Assembly (NCBI GenBank): GCA_012845835.1
Contig: JABAKD010000002.1
Location: 9,322,620 to 9,386,619 of the forward strand
Direction: 5' to 3'
Length of the DNA stretch: 64,000 nucleotides
Source of the DNA: Undaria pinnatifida
Lineage: Eukaryota > Sar > Phaeophyceae > Laminariales > Alariaceae
Shown: in pieces, positions 32,780 to 44,759 of the stretch
Numbering within the stretch: position 1 is the stretch's first letter
Layout: every line of letters begins with the position of its first letter
The notes under the pieces: generated by a model
Told to the model about the DNA's origin: nothing
The model's database searches: none
Seen by the model: the letters and a program-made list of their open reading frames with translations, nothing else
Translations under genes and position numbers: made by a program

Positions 32780-33530
32780 GTGCACGGATGGACAACCGCA
32801 CATAACACCGGTTTTAGTTGTTTGTTGACCATACGCAGAAGTTTTCTCTTTTGCAGGAACTTCCGGTATTTTTCCGAATTAACGAAAGTTGAATATGAAC
32901 AAGTGCGAGCCTCACTCGGTTGGCTGGCAAATCAATCGTCCGCCCGGCACAGAACCATCATTGCGGCAGTAACGCTCGCGGAAGTCACCCCCCGTGTGGC
33001 TGTCCCGCAGGAATCGGCTTACTCGCAGGCACGGGTTGGTGCGTTGGGGGGTGAAATCCATCAACAACCGTCACACTACAACGTCCGACGGGACGAAACA
33101 AGCTGTCATCGGCGAGCTTGTTCGGTCGGCTGCGTCGGTGCGGTCACTGCTGCTACTACTAATAGAGAGTTTCAGGGAATAAAATGAACATAACGCAAAA
33201 CTCGGGGCAGTCCTCGGGAAGTAATTTCGATTTGGGGTATTTCCCGTGCGGGATTGTTTGGGTAGGAACGAGCCGTCACGGGAATGTAGGGGATCGTTTG
33301 GGTGGGAACCAGGGCATTCATTATCAATTTGCTGTTGCGCTGTTGCGCGGGCGCAATAGTTGGGTCAACGTAACCGTTTCGTCCTACGCGATTTTGGGCG
33401 CGCAACATTTTTCGCCTCAGGCAAGGGCGTTCGAGGACTGGGATAGAATACACCACAGAATACCCCCTACCCCACCCTCCATCCCACCCGATGGGCTGAT
33501 TTTATTTTGTCCACATTTTGTTCTGTTTTG
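32780..33530. other. Unidentified ORF region
   Basis: An ORF of 135 codons (32780-33187, +) and one of 151 codons (33184-33639, +) overlap by a few bases. I recognise neither. No paired splice sites, repeats or codon pattern support them strongly as exons. Confidence 0.25.
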
Positions 33531-33535
33531 GTTCA

Positions 33536-33705
33536 CACATCAAGGCGAACAACGTAATGAGGGGGGGGGGAGGGGGGTCTCATTTGTTGCTTGCCTTGTA
33601 ATTGTTCGACAATTGGCCACATCAAGGCGAACAAAGTAATGAGGGGGGGGGGGAGGGGGGTCTCATTTGTTGCTTGCCTTGTAATTGTTCGACAATTGGC
33701 CACGC
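33536..33705. repeat. Two tandem units of about 82 bp with G-runs
   Basis: CACATCAAGGCGAACAACG, a G-rich run, then TCTCATTTGTTGCTTGCC and GTAATTGTTCGACAATTGGCC occur twice in direct order with almost no change outside the G-run. A recent slippage or unequal-exchange duplication. Confidence 0.9.
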
Positions 33706-33848
33706 ATCCATTTCGGGACGGATTACCGTGCCTAATTTTAATAGAGACACTTCCAACAATTGGGCGCTCATTACGCTTCTTCCACATTCTACATAAAAAC
33801 TTCTTGCCTATTCTATCTCCGTCCTGTTTCCCCGTCTGCGGCCACCAT

Positions 33849-34745
33849 CTATCTCCTAGGTTGGGTAGCGGTCGTTTTCTCCCTACTCTCTAGTCTACCA
33901 AACTCTTCCATGTCACATACGTCTAATTCCCTCATCTCCTCCTCTAGGGCGTCCTGTTCCTCCTTGTATGTCTCACATTTTCCTGTTGTATGAGTCCTAC
34001 TCTCTTCTGTTGTGCCGGGCACAAAATTATGGCCACGTCCCCCTCCGGACCACTGGTACTATCCTTTTCTACTTTCTGGCAGGTCCAAGTCCCCTACACG
34101 AAATCGCAGTTTCAGGGTTTTCGCGTAGTCCATTGGGCCGTGCAGATACGTTTTCGTTCCAAAATATTCCCTCAACCCCCCGGATATCTCTAAGTGCTTG
34201 ACCTGTTTTGCTATATTTTTTAGCGCTCGCGTTTCTTTTTCGTCAGTTCTTTCTTTTTCACTTCTGTCTTGTACCCACCAAACTGAACAAGAGACGGTAC
34301 CTCTTCTCGCTCCCTCCCTAAATCTATCCATATTTTTCTCGATAACGTCATCCCATCTTATTCCAGCTCGCCCTTTTGTTTTTTTATCCCATACAGACTT
34401 ATCAACTCTATGGCTGGCAACATCTTTTCTGACATTCTTGACTTTATATTGTCATTTCAACTTTCTCACGTCTCTAATTGTTTCAAGTGGGTACGTTCCT
34501 AGTTCTGCTCTTAATGCTGTATTTCTCATCGTACTTGAGCATCTTAGTACGATTTTAGCTGCTGTCATCTGCACTCTTTGCAGATGATTTACGAACTTTG
34601 CGCTCCCTTCCCATCGTTCTCCTGCATACTCCGACTTTGGTACAGCCACATTCATCATAACACATCTTTTTATCCTAATATCAAGGTGCAGGTCTGTTAG
34701 GATCGCACCTATCTTGCGTACCTGCGACACACGAGGGGGGGGGTA
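33849..34745 (-). pseudogene. LINE ORF2 C-terminal remnant, second family
   Basis: The minus-strand frames give the C-terminal region of a different non-LTR retrotransposon: VRKIGAILTDLHLDIRIKRC, then VPKSEYAGERWEG, VQMTAAKIVLRCSS and ALRAELGTYPLET, then RAGIRWDDVIEKN, then YLHGPMDYAKTLKLRFRVG, then KCETYKEEQDALEEEMREL. The terminal codon is at about 33849. One in-frame stop near 34450 and a frame shift near 34060 interrupt it. The order matches the region after the RT domain in LINE ORF2 proteins. The RT domain itself is absent. Confidence 0.7.
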
Positions 34746-34749
34746 TTGT

Positions 34750-35507
34750 ATAGCATCCCAGTTCCAATCATCGGCGTCGGTCTTGCCGGAATTTAGCCGA
34801 CCGGATATCTCGTGAATTGCTGCTTTGACTGGATCGCCCCTGGGTCGTCGGTTGTCTCATTGTGTACGTAATTTTTTGTGCGACAGGTAGACACTGCCGA
34901 TTCAGGCATTCATAAATATTAATGGGCTGGTAAACTGCACGTTCTACACGAAGAACTGAAGCGTACAGCGGTATATCAGACTTGAGTCAGTTTTACGCTG
35001 TTTCCGAAGATCTGGGCTGTTCCAGCGACCACAGAACCTGGCATCCCAAGCATGTGTACACATTAACATTTGTTTTTGTCACTGCTAGGGAAAACTATCT
35101 GAGAATCCCACTGGAACCCTATTCGAGTGTGTACAAGAGGCCGGTTGGCTGGCTGGTACCCCGAAATCTCGCCCGGCTAAACGTGGTTGGTCTTTTTACC
35201 TGCTTGTAGACTGGAGGTGGCGAATCGTAGCTCATGCGGTGGGTTCACGGTCAATCATGCGGCCAAACTGCTAATGAGCCAGCTTGAAAAGGTCCATTCA
35301 TCCCGCTCTATGTCCTACTACACAGAAAGTCCTATCTGGATGTCATCGTCCGGGCACGGCCCACATGGAGGCCCGTATGGCTAGCCTCACGTGTTTCGTG
35401 GAGGTTTGTGCCTGCTGGAAATTGAGAACGATTGTGTCGTCCCCTATCTGCTGCTCTATGTCCATCACCTGTGAAAAACGCGCTTCTCTGCTAAATGTAC
35501 CGCTCAG
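34750..35507. other. Upstream of the propeller gene's first recognised exon
   Basis: The host gene's upstream exons should lie here or further left, but I could not identify one. Short ORFs (34982-35209, 35187-35384, both +) have no blade motif. The last 18 bp form a plausible branch point and acceptor (CTAAATGTACCGCTCAG). Confidence 0.35.
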
Positions 35508-35675
35508 GGCGGCACCAAAGGAGACGAATTTTTGCATGGCGCAGCTTTCGGGCCCAACAGCACTGCAGTACTGGTGGGAACAACCAACGAAAGCTGGGGC
35601 AGTCCCAACGCGGGTGGTGACGACATGGTAGTTATCAAGTTGGACATCGATGGGAATCTTCTCTGGACATGGCAG
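35508..35675 (+). CDS. Beta-propeller-like blade exon 1
   Basis: The exon encodes 56 residues, GGTKGDEFLHGAAFGPNS followed by a strand-turn-strand pattern and ending DGNLLWTWQ. The motif series (GGT..., xxxLVGxT, W-G-x-x-N-x-GG-D, VVIKLD, DGNxLWxWQ) resembles SBBP/DUF5122-type beta-propeller repeats. It opens after ...CCGCTCAG and closes at CAG|GTGCGT, both in phase 0. It is exactly 168 bp, like three other exons downstream on the same strand. Such blades usually build a secreted or surface propeller. Which propeller, and its ligand, cannot be told. The following intron is about 6.6 kb. Confidence 0.75.
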
Positions 35676-36897
35676 GTGCGTATTAGCTAAAGGTGTGTAG
35701 CCTGGTGCATACATACCAGGGCTCTACTGCAGCAGCAAACATGAAACATTGTACGCAGGACAACCGTATGTGTAACACGTAGCGCTCATGTTTTTCCCTC
35801 CATGGTCAGCCAGACATTCCTTCAAGTTTAAACCGCTGGCATATTTTTTCCCATGATAATTTACATACCCCTTCGTATAAGTAACGAAGTGTTCGTTGTT
35901 GTTCTACGAGGCACACTGAGATTGGTTCGCTAGGGCCGTGCGTGTTGGCCGTACATCGCCTGTTTGTGTACGTTGAGTTAATGGCCAGTACCGCTCGAGT
36001 CATGGCGGGGTCCTTCATAAGCAAGGGATATGGGGTGTGAAGCGTCTGGACCCACTTGGAGGTATTTCGTCAACTCCTAAACGGTGTTTAAAAATATGAC
36101 TGCAACCCCTCTTATTAATAGTCACTTTATATCGAACTCGACCCCAGCAATACATCCAACCCTAACACTAACATTACCTCTAACCATTTGGGGGAATCGA
36201 GATCCGCCGCGTGTTTTGTACGTGGTTTGCTTTGTAACATGGTCCAGCCGAAAGTCAGGCCTCAATTAAGCAGAACACAGTGTGTTCAGTCATTTCTTTT
36301 ACGCTGATTAATCAAAATTTTGCTGTAGGGTATCTTCGGGTTTCTTACTGATCTGTAGACATGGATGCTGTTACTCGGACATTATCAGGTAACCACATAC
36401 AAACTTGTTGTCGTTGCCGACTCCGGTGCGTATGCTATCAATGTGTGTTGCCCTCTTCATTATTAATCGGGTCTGCCCACCGAGCCGGGTGTGCAGCGAC
36501 GCTGGCCCGGGTTTCCTGCTGAGATCCGGAGCGTCGGTTTGGCTCTGTGGGAGACTCGCATAGTCGCGACAATGTCACACTAGGTTCCACAATATAGAGC
36601 TTTTAGATTGACGCGCGATAGCCATCTAAGCACATAGTAATGCAGTCGTTTGATTAAGAATTACCGAAGCGATAACGTGCTTTAGAAGGATGCTGTGACT
36701 TAAGCCGCCACGGTCAACGGAGCGATCCCGACATCCATGACGGATGTGCCTATCCGTATGATGTAGTACATATTATACGTCTGACTGTCTGTGTATCTGT
36801 CTTGGTGTTTCTCCCCGATTGAGAGCTCTTCAGCCCCGTCTTTACGCGCAGGTAGAGAGGTTGAGTCATACAACCACCAGCAGAGCACGGGGTCTCG

Positions 36898-37001
36898 TGC
36901 AGCGCCGGGCCGTGTACGTCATGTGCAGCGCATTGAATACGAACAACCCCGACGACATCTCAGGCGGTCAAGCCAGCATTGTTGCTTGCTTTAAGATTTA
37001 A
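36898..37001 (+). pseudogene. Possible relic blade inside intron 1
   Basis: The frame reads RAVYVMCSALNTNNPDDISG, then GQASIVACFKI and a stop. The spacing of the V-Y-V strand, the N-x-N-P-D-D turn, GG and the final hydrophobic strand follows the blade pattern of the neighbouring exons. It lacks the start of the blade, the LWxWQ end and a splice donor. It may be a decayed exon duplicate or chance. Confidence 0.2.
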
Positions 37002-37189
37002 AATCACGACTATAGCTGCTGGTTGGTTGACCTAGTCTATATCAGAACCTATTGGTGCTTTCGAAGAGATTGGTGATCAAAAGAAGCACCTAGGCTCCGC
37101 CACATCAGGGATGAATAGGGTCCCTTTTCGGACTAGACATCCCACTATAACTTTACAGCTCCGACCAATAGGGGGCGTACACGGCGATC

Positions 37190-38140
37190 ACCCGGGTCGA
37201 TACCGCTCTAAGCGGCGCGGAGACCCCGACCCCGTAGACCGGAATTTAATTGGTGGGGGATCGTCGAAGAGGCTGCACCGGGGAACGAAAGGGTCGTGTC
37301 CCAGGATCATAAATCCTTTCATACATCTTCAACTCCAACAAACTGGTGTCACCTCTGCAGCTCTTATCACAGTAGGAGCCTCGATAAAAATCGTTGTTAA
37401 AGGTTGATACGCATCTTCGTAAGAGGTTATGAGCCTCGAGACAACATTGAAGTTCCGCCAGGTCGGGGGACGATAAGGTCTCACTCCTGGATTGGAAATC
37501 ATTTCGTACAGACACATCTAATACCTCGAGGGCGAAAAAGGCAACCCCCCCGGGTCGATACGGCCGCGCAAGGTGAGAAAACCCCACCGGGTGAAAGCGG
37601 ATCATGGATCCAGAGCGCAATCAGAGTTCTCCCCAGGACAACGTCGAGGTCCCGACATACTCAAGGACGACAACGTTCCATGCCCGGAACGTACATGCCT
37701 CCGTACACCTCCTAAACACTCCAGGGACATAACAGGTTCTTCCCCGGGTCGATACCGTTGCGCACAGTGTAGAAATCTCTACCCCACTGACTGCGAATCG
37801 CCGAGCCACACCGCGCGAAGAGAGTTTCCCCTCGGGATGACATCGAGGTCCCGCCACACCCGGAGATATTTGTTTCCATCGCCGGATCTTATTTTATTTG
37901 GTACATCTACAAACCCTACAAACCAAGGACGACGGTGGTCCTCTGGTTCAAGACCGCCCCGTTCGGTGTTCAAGCCCTACCCCCATCAGCTGATTGTTGA
38001 TTTGCTATTGCTCATCATGGAGCTCTATCACCCGGTGAACATTACCAGTCTAGAAAACGTCGAGGGTTCGCTGCACCGGGGGACGTTAACATGTCATCCC
38101 CAGAAAAAGCAATTAATACATCTACAAAAAGCAGTTTATG
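37190..38140. repeat. Degenerate array of about 200-bp units in intron 1
   Basis: A block of the form CGTCGAGGTYCCGCTGCACCGGGGGACG appears in five diverged copies near 37264, 37448, 37645, 37843 and 38061, so the spacings are 184, 197, 198 and 218 bp. A second block, CCCGGGTCGATAC, lies 70-100 bp before three of them (37191, 37549, 37743). The regular spacing of two independent blocks shows a tandem origin. Unit length is close to that of a nucleosome repeat. The ORFs across it are not supported as coding. Confidence 0.7.
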
Positions 38141-38159
38141 CTGATGTTGCACAGTAGTA

Positions 38160-39000
38160 GTGGTAGTAGTCGGTGCTAGCATATATCCGTATATCAGTAC
38201 CAAAAATGTAGTTTCCTCATGGTGAAGTACTCTACTACCCCTGCGACATATTTCATGCCAGGTACTACTCCTGTTCCTGACGGCTGTAGTGTCCTAACCG
38301 TCATCGTCGCCCCCGCACCCAATCAATGCGAAAAAGAAACAAACCTGAAACCGAAAGCAAGCGATAACACAGCAGCAAGCAGCTCTGCTGACACCAGTGG
38401 GTGAGGAATGCAACTACTATGGGTTTAGGGGAATTTTTGCAATGTGTCTAACGACGGTGGCATCCATACCAAACTCATCGCCTCCATACCGCCCAAGGGT
38501 ACCAAGGGTACCCAATCGGAGGCAGAAAGCGCGAAGAAAAATTAAAAAAGAGAAGAAAGGGACCAAAGGGAAGAGAAGAGGAACGTGCTTTACCAAAGGG
38601 GAAACTACAGCATATCGCCGCTGCTAGTACCGCGTTATCGGTCGACAATGCTCCCCCGAGCGGGGTGAGGCAGGTAACCCAAACAACAAAAACAAAATTA
38701 TAACACGGGCGACAGCCTCTCAGCCAAGGCCAGAAAATAACAGATCCGAAATAGTCAAGGCCGCTTGAAGTAACTTAGGCAGGTTTTAGCTTATAAGCGG
38801 CGACCGCGGTATCGGGGGTAGCCTTTGTTTTACTACTGAATGTTCACCTCAAAGAAGAAAATACTTTCGGTCGCTTGGTTGGCGCGGAGTAACTAACCTT
38901 TCCACGGCGTTTTCATATGTCAAACAACAAATATCATGCACGAGAACCTTATGACCGCATAAGGGGAGCTCTCGCCCACAGTTCCACACAAATAACACCC
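38160..39000. other. Intron sequence, nothing recognised
   Basis: A GTAGTAGTGGTAGTAG stretch lies near 38152-38170 and a purine-rich stretch near 38530-38590. No exon with blade motifs was found. Confidence 0.3.
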
Positions 39001-39009
39001 TACCGTAGC

Positions 39010-40015
39010 CACGGACCGGCCAGGTACATTGCTACCCTTTCTGCCGTATGCTTCGTGCCTTCTTCAAAAGCCTTCCCGGTCCCCTTTGCCTCTAGACGCC
39101 CGGCATCTAGGCTTTGCGGCCATCCGAGCATTTTTGTTTTCCTCTACGTGCCACCTGACCATGAATCGTTCGGTTTCTTCCAGTACCCCCCCCCAATACC
39201 ACTTACCCGCCTTCTTTGCTTCAAAGACCCAGAGTACAGTCTCAACTCCAAACTGCTGTGGGCGTACTCCGTAGAGTCTTCGGTGGATCGAAAGATGCGG
39301 TTGTCTCTCGCCGTTGTGACTAAGCTGTTCGATGATTCACCTGCTCCTGAGTTTTCCCCTTTGGCGATCTGTGCAAAGTGTACCCAACTGAATATTCAAC
39401 ACTAGCTTTGCCGTACCATGGCCCCCGCGAACAAGAGCCGCCGTTTTCACGTGTTCGGTTCGATGCTCTCCCATTTTGTTCTTTACGGCCTTCCCGTAAT
39501 AGGGGTTGGTGTGACTAGCCGCATACTGAAAGCTAAGGACTCGTCGGATGACTTGGAGGTGGGCCTTGTCGACCGCGCCATACAATTCCACATCGAGGGT
39601 GCACTTCGCACACCCGTACAGTAGCGTATCAACCACCTCGACCTTCAGCATGCATATCGTGAGGCTGAGCTGGACGGTCGTCATATCATATACCTAAGGA
39701 CAAGCCGGTTGCAGCATGCCTCCATAAGTCAGACCCGTCGCTGCATATCAACCATGAGGTTATCATCCTCGTAGATAAAGACGCCACATAATAGAAATTG
39801 CATTGTCTGCTACAGCCCCTTCGACGACCAACGGTTGAGCCCGTGATGCAAGGTCCCGTGTTTGCAGCAGCTTTGTCTTGGTGTTCCTCTCCGAACACTT
39901 ATGTCTGCTGCTCCGAAGACAGGCATAACGACTGTCATCGTTTTCGCAAGCCCCTCCTCCGAGTTCGACACAAGTCCTGCTCCGTCGGCGTAGACCATGC
40001 CTCACTAAACAATGT
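39010..40015 (-). pseudogene. LINE remnant inside intron 1
   Basis: The minus strand starts at VYADGAGLVSNSEEGLAKTM (about 39940-39998), which corresponds to [20 protein letters not shown] of the LINE at 9540. It continues through pieces of the C-terminal region (TLLYGCAKCTL, VIRRVLSFQ). The 3' part near 39020-39060 matches the ORF-end sequence (GGCCAGGTACATTGCTACCC). Several frame shifts and an altered YADD motif show it is old. It is truncated just before the catalytic motif, and its antisense position relative to the host gene makes exonisation unlikely. Confidence 0.8.
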
Positions 40016-40761
40016 AGCAAAAGCACGCTTGGTTCTACTTACATACAGACCACAGCAGCAGCATCAGCAGCAGAGAAGCAGTACTGACTTCAATTTAGAT
40101 AACAATAAACACGCCAAATGTTTTGGCGATGCGGCGGGAACGTACTCTTATAGGTATTGCATGATACAGCTACGCGTAGCAGCAAAACGAGCAACCTGCG
40201 CGGACAGCGAAAACAGATGTCGGTGTCAATGAGTGATTACGCCACAAACAAACAGACAACACGCGGAACATGACCGTTAAAAATACTCTGACGCCTTTTG
40301 TAGGCCGAAGCTATGGCGAATAATACTGGTCACTCAGTGCTAAAATAGCTCTACAAAACAAGTATTTGAGGCCGTTTGTTTATGGCGTTACCTTGGACTT
40401 AGCGTGGTTTTAGGCACCTCGCTGGAAAGCGAAACTCTCGGGCGTCTAGAGCAACAGAGACAACGCGATGCGCTTGGAGTCCTTGTCATCTGCAACGGCC
40501 CTTGTGTAGACAACCGAAAACACATGACGGGGACGGTCGATCAATACTTGCTTTGGCAGCTGGGACGGGGAATATAAATGTACATAAAACCGAGGCCAGA
40601 CGAACAAGTTTCCAATGGAAACCACGTCCAATAGATACCTGCCATCGAGGGCGCTATACAAATAATTTGAGAAACACAGCCGTCATAGGGCGTCCTTGTC
40701 CAAACAGGCTTTGTGCCTTCCGTGCGCAGAATTGTTAACGGCAAAATTATTTACAATTCAC

Positions 40762-41008
40762 GAGGCGTGCTACGATAGAGGTGCACCCCTTTTTTTCTGA
40801 GGTTTTTCAATTTGGGAGCTCAAGATCCCTCCCAAAAACTGATTTAGAAAAAATAACCGATACTAGATACATGCAAAAAAAAACATGACCTACGGGAATC
40901 ATGCGGTAAAAAATGTTTAATATCGGATGATTTTGGGTTGAGGAGCCCCGCCATCCCGAAAACGTTTCAGGCAAAAAGTTGTACTGCCTCCATCGTAGCA
41001 CGTGCCTC
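40762..41008. mobile_element. MITE, copy 1 (about 247 bp)
   Basis: The left end GAGGCGTGCTACGATAGAGGTGC is matched by the inverted right end GCCTCCATCGTAGCACGTGCCTC. A T-run and TCTGA follow the left end. No coding sequence. Two more copies are at 47058-47322 and about 60781-61010. It lies in intron 1 of the propeller gene. The target duplication is unclear, so the superfamily is not assigned. Confidence 0.75.
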
Positions 41009-41009
41009 A

Positions 41010-42280
41010 CCTTATTCACCTGGAAAGGTGCTACTTATAACAGCTTTTAGAGACGGGATTCAGCAAAATACTCCATCTCACATCTAATCTGCGGTGCATT
41101 CTGTTTTAATCAATTGCCAGCACTATCACCAACTCGTACCCGCTGCAGACCATTCACGTGCATTTCACCGTGCGGCTATATATTTTTCCCTGATAATCGG
41201 AGGCGATCTTCGGGGAAGTCCTGACGCCAACCATATGAACATAAGATATTCTCCAACACGGGTAGGAAACTGTACAAAGCCAATCGGTGAACTAGCGCGA
41301 TGCATGATATACTGGGGGTTGATCGTCTCTTTGAATGTAGAACCTCTTTAAGCATGTCCATCCCGACGAATTTTCCCTCGCCAAGTTAAGATTTTCCTCG
41401 TGCTGAAGTTAAGACGGTGAGATCATCGCAGAGCAATTATCCGTTCTATCCAATACATGCTGTTCCACCTGAACATGTCGTGGTTTCAGCTCTGGCCAAT
41501 CCGCGGCATCCCCTGCCTCTAAAGTGGTGTGGAACTACGTAACGTATTTCATTCCTCACTCGGTGGCCAAACGTTCAGCCAGCAAATGCCGAATAGGATC
41601 CAGGATACACGGAGTAGATACGAAACAAGGCCTCTGTTCTTAAATTGGCGCTGATATTGCACTATTGCCATGGACTATAATCAAGAGACTGTCAAAGTCG
41701 AGATGCACAATCGCTCCTTCGCCAACGCAGCGAAATGCGTGCGTCGGGTATACATTTTACGACGTGTTGATTTTTTTATATCTATCCAAAAACAGGCAGT
41801 TAGTTGTCCACCCATCACGCGTCAGCATGTTTTAAGCCTCCCTGCAAGTAATACCGCACATACCACTCCTTCTCCTGAGCACGGGTGCCAGACAGTGTAC
41901 GGCGCCGTCATACGAACATTAAAATTGTTGTCTGCTTCATCTAGTGTTTGACATTTTATCTACAGGCTGTCATGGCGTACATACTCTTGCCCAGACGCGC
42001 CCGATGACGTGTTTCATCACGGACCAGGGCGCGGTATTGCAGACATGATTCGACGGTGGTGACTATCCGCTAGTCTCATGAGGAGATACAAAATTGATCT
42101 GGCTGCACATCCACGGCCAGGGGCCGACAGCAGCTCGCTGTCGATGTTGAGGCCATATTCAATTCGATACGTTATGCTCATCAACGGATATATGTTATAC
42201 GCCTACGGACACGGCGTCTCGGTTCTAATGCGGTTTTGAGTATGGTTATGCAAACATTGCCTGCCTGTTGTGTGTGACAG
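41010..42280. other. Intron sequence, nothing recognised
   Basis: I found no blade exon in all three plus-strand frames. The last bases (TTGTGTGTGACAG) form the acceptor of the next exon. Confidence 0.35.
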
Positions 42281-42430
42281 AACGGAACGTCGGCAAATGA
42301 CCATGCCCAGTCAGTGGCTGTGGCAGAAGACGGATCCATCACGGTTGGCGGGTATCGCGAGACCGAGACCGAAAGCGCTTTTGTCGTTGTCAAGCTCGGT
42401 GGTGATGGCGATTTGTTGTGGCAGTGGGAG
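42281..42430 (+). CDS. Beta-propeller-like blade exon 2 (short blade)
   Basis: The exon encodes 50 residues: NGTSANDHAQSVAVAEDGS, a short hairpin, then SAFVVVKLGGDGDLLWQWE. It is 18 bp shorter than its neighbours because the W-x-G-x-N-x-GG loop between the middle strands is missing. Phase 0 is kept at both borders (GACAG| and GAG|GTGAGT). The next intron is 399 bp. Loop length is the variable part of many propeller blades, so the short form can still fold. Confidence 0.75.
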
Positions 42431-42829
42431 GTGAGTCATCTCTTCTGGCAGTGAATGCTTGGATTGTTGATGTTGAGCAGAAGTGCGCAAGGTGACCTAG
42501 AAAGCTCAACCGTCACGACTCGTCATCAAACGCCCAAGGGAGACCCCTCCCCTAGATTGCAAGAATGGTTTCTGCTGTTTGGAATATGTACACACTCCAA
42601 GAGATTTTGAGCTATTTCCGCTAAGCGGCAGACCTATATTGTTTTGCATGTACAATTTTACGTAGCGTTGCTCTGTTAGACTCCTTAGTGATGAACGGTT
42701 TTCGTTCGGAAAGCGTTCTCAACTGATGCTATGTTCCTCCACATACGAAATTCGAGATGTGAAATTGCCAGCAACGACAGACGTTACTCCTGCCGCTTGG
42801 ACATCATTGCCACGGGCATGTTCGACCAG

Positions 42830-42997
42830 GGAGGCACCGGTAGTGCAGACGCTGGGAGCGCCCTAGCCATGTGGGAGGATGGCTCGATCGTCTTGGCTGG
42901 ACAAACCGAGGGCGATTGGAATGGGACCAATCTAGGTTTTCCTGACTTCGCCGCGTTCAAACTAAAAGAGGATGGAACGTTGCAATGGAAGCTCCAG
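42830..42997 (+). CDS. Beta-propeller-like blade exon 3
   Basis: Fifty-six residues: GGTGSADAGSALAMWEDGS, IVLAGQTEGDWNGTNLG, then DFAAFKLKEDGTLQWKLQ. All blade landmarks are present; the final motif is LQWKLQ instead of LWRWQ. Borders are ...TTCGACCAG| and CAG|GTAACA, both phase 0, and the length is again exactly 168 bp. The following intron is 1140 bp. Confidence 0.8.
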
Positions 42998-44137
42998 GTA
43001 ACACAGTTCCACGGGAACCTTCCGGTGGGTCCGCGGGATCAGTTCGCTACCCAACGGCTATATTCGCAACGTGCTGCTACCCGACACCGCTTGCATCCTC
43101 TGCAACGTTGGAGTGCTCGATAAATGGTAAATTTTGGCAGAACCCCAGCAGTAGAAACGTAGCCCCACCAGAATGTGAGGATACAACGGACGCGATATTT
43201 CTAGCCCACGAGTATGCAAGCGTCATTTCAGGACATGGTCAGTGATTGCAACAACCCCCCAACCGACACGTTTGGGTGTTTCGTTTGTTGCCGACGCCGC
43301 AGTCTCTTGACTACGTCTCTTGACTAAGTTTGACCAAGTCATAAGTTTTGCGCAACGTTTGCCGACCTCCATTCGCCGGGCTGCTTCTTTGTCAGCAATC
43401 ATAGGGGTAGGAAGGTTTATCGGGATCATCACCCGATGTCCGTCTCCGTCAACTGTAACCTGGAACGTGTTTCACTTTACCAATACAGAATTGTAACACC
43501 CGATCGCACTATGCCTCTTTAACGGTCATTCATGAGTTGACCTGGGCCCGTGATACTACTCAGTTTTCGTTGAAGCCGTCCCACGGTAGGGGTTGTAGCA
43601 GAAAGACCCTGAGCTCTTCACATGAGAAACTCAATATCTCATTCGAAAAAAAAAATCGAAGGCATTCGTTCGCACAACCCGACCAAGCTTCTATGCCCCT
43701 TAGTCCCTAAAGAAATATGTACCTCGTGAAACTACTTCATTAACCTCCGGCAGTTCCTCACATGAGGAGCTCAATCACCCAGGGACTTCTGGGCCCAAAA
43801 ACTGCAACCCCTATCATCGTGGGATGACTCATTGTGCTCATCGGTTTACATTCCCAGGTTTTCCCTCTGACCTGTGTCGATCGCGCACGCCGTATCCGTT
43901 TTCATGCTCGATGAGGCATACCTGTGTTTCAACACCGTTTGGGTTATGCCAGTCCTGAAGGGACGTGTCGGCCTCATAGTTTGCTGTAGTTATGACAGGG
44001 TTCAATGGAACATTGAGATCTTGTCGCTCGACGCATGCTTCGATTTTGCTCTTTGGCAAGGCACCATCCAAGGCCCAATGACCTGTCGCTGCTCGACAAG
44101 AACATGTTCCCTATCATTTCGCTGCTGATTATCGCAG

Positions 44138-44305
44138 GATGGTACCGACCGAACAGAATATTTCACCTGCGCGGCTGTTGGAGAGGATGGCTCGGTCGTC
44201 TTAGCAGGGGACTCGGCAGGAAACTGGGATGGTCTGAATTATGGTAAACTCGATTTTGTTGCCATCAAAATTGATTCTTGGGGGGCAGAATTATGGAGGT
44301 GGCAG
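44138..44305 (+). CDS. Beta-propeller-like blade exon 4
   Basis: Fifty-six residues: DGTDRTEYFTCAAVGEDGS, VVLAGDSAGNWDGLNYG, then DFVAIKIDSWGAELWRWQ. It has the best match to the blade consensus of the set. The acceptor is ...GATTATCGCAG| and the donor is CAG|GTGAGG, both phase 0. The frame is open over the whole 168 bp and closes quickly in the introns, as expected of a real exon. Confidence 0.8.
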
Positions 44306-44759
44306 GTGAGGGTATGACATTGGAGCTTCTATATTTTGACCAAGCCGTCTTGCTAGGTATGCGTACACCGATAATGGTTAACCCAGTAAGTTCCACAAAA
44401 TCGCGAACGTTCCAGGTGAGATGTCGAACTCTCGTCTAACGTTAGTCCCAGATATGGCCACCCTCTCGTTGAGAATCGTACGTGGATGGCATCGAGGATA
44501 TTCGATGCGCGGCAAATGCTTCCCTCAATATGTCCAGTTCTCAGGAGCACTTCATCGTACTGGCCTCGTGCATTAACGCGCGTATCACACCATCATCTTT
44601 CCACAGAAGCTACAGCTCAGTCAGGAATACCACCAGCACATTGGGCGGCTTGGGACTAGATTTGTGGTCGGCACAGGTCACCTAATGGCGATTTTTACCT
44701 GGGCACCTCATCGTTGCTGGCACTCGTATGTTCTCAATAGTACATGTTTTTTTATGCAG

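Noticed and set aside
37573-38157. A 194-codon plus-strand ORF in intron 1
   Set aside because: It lies in the decayed array of about 200-bp units and shows no domain or splice support.
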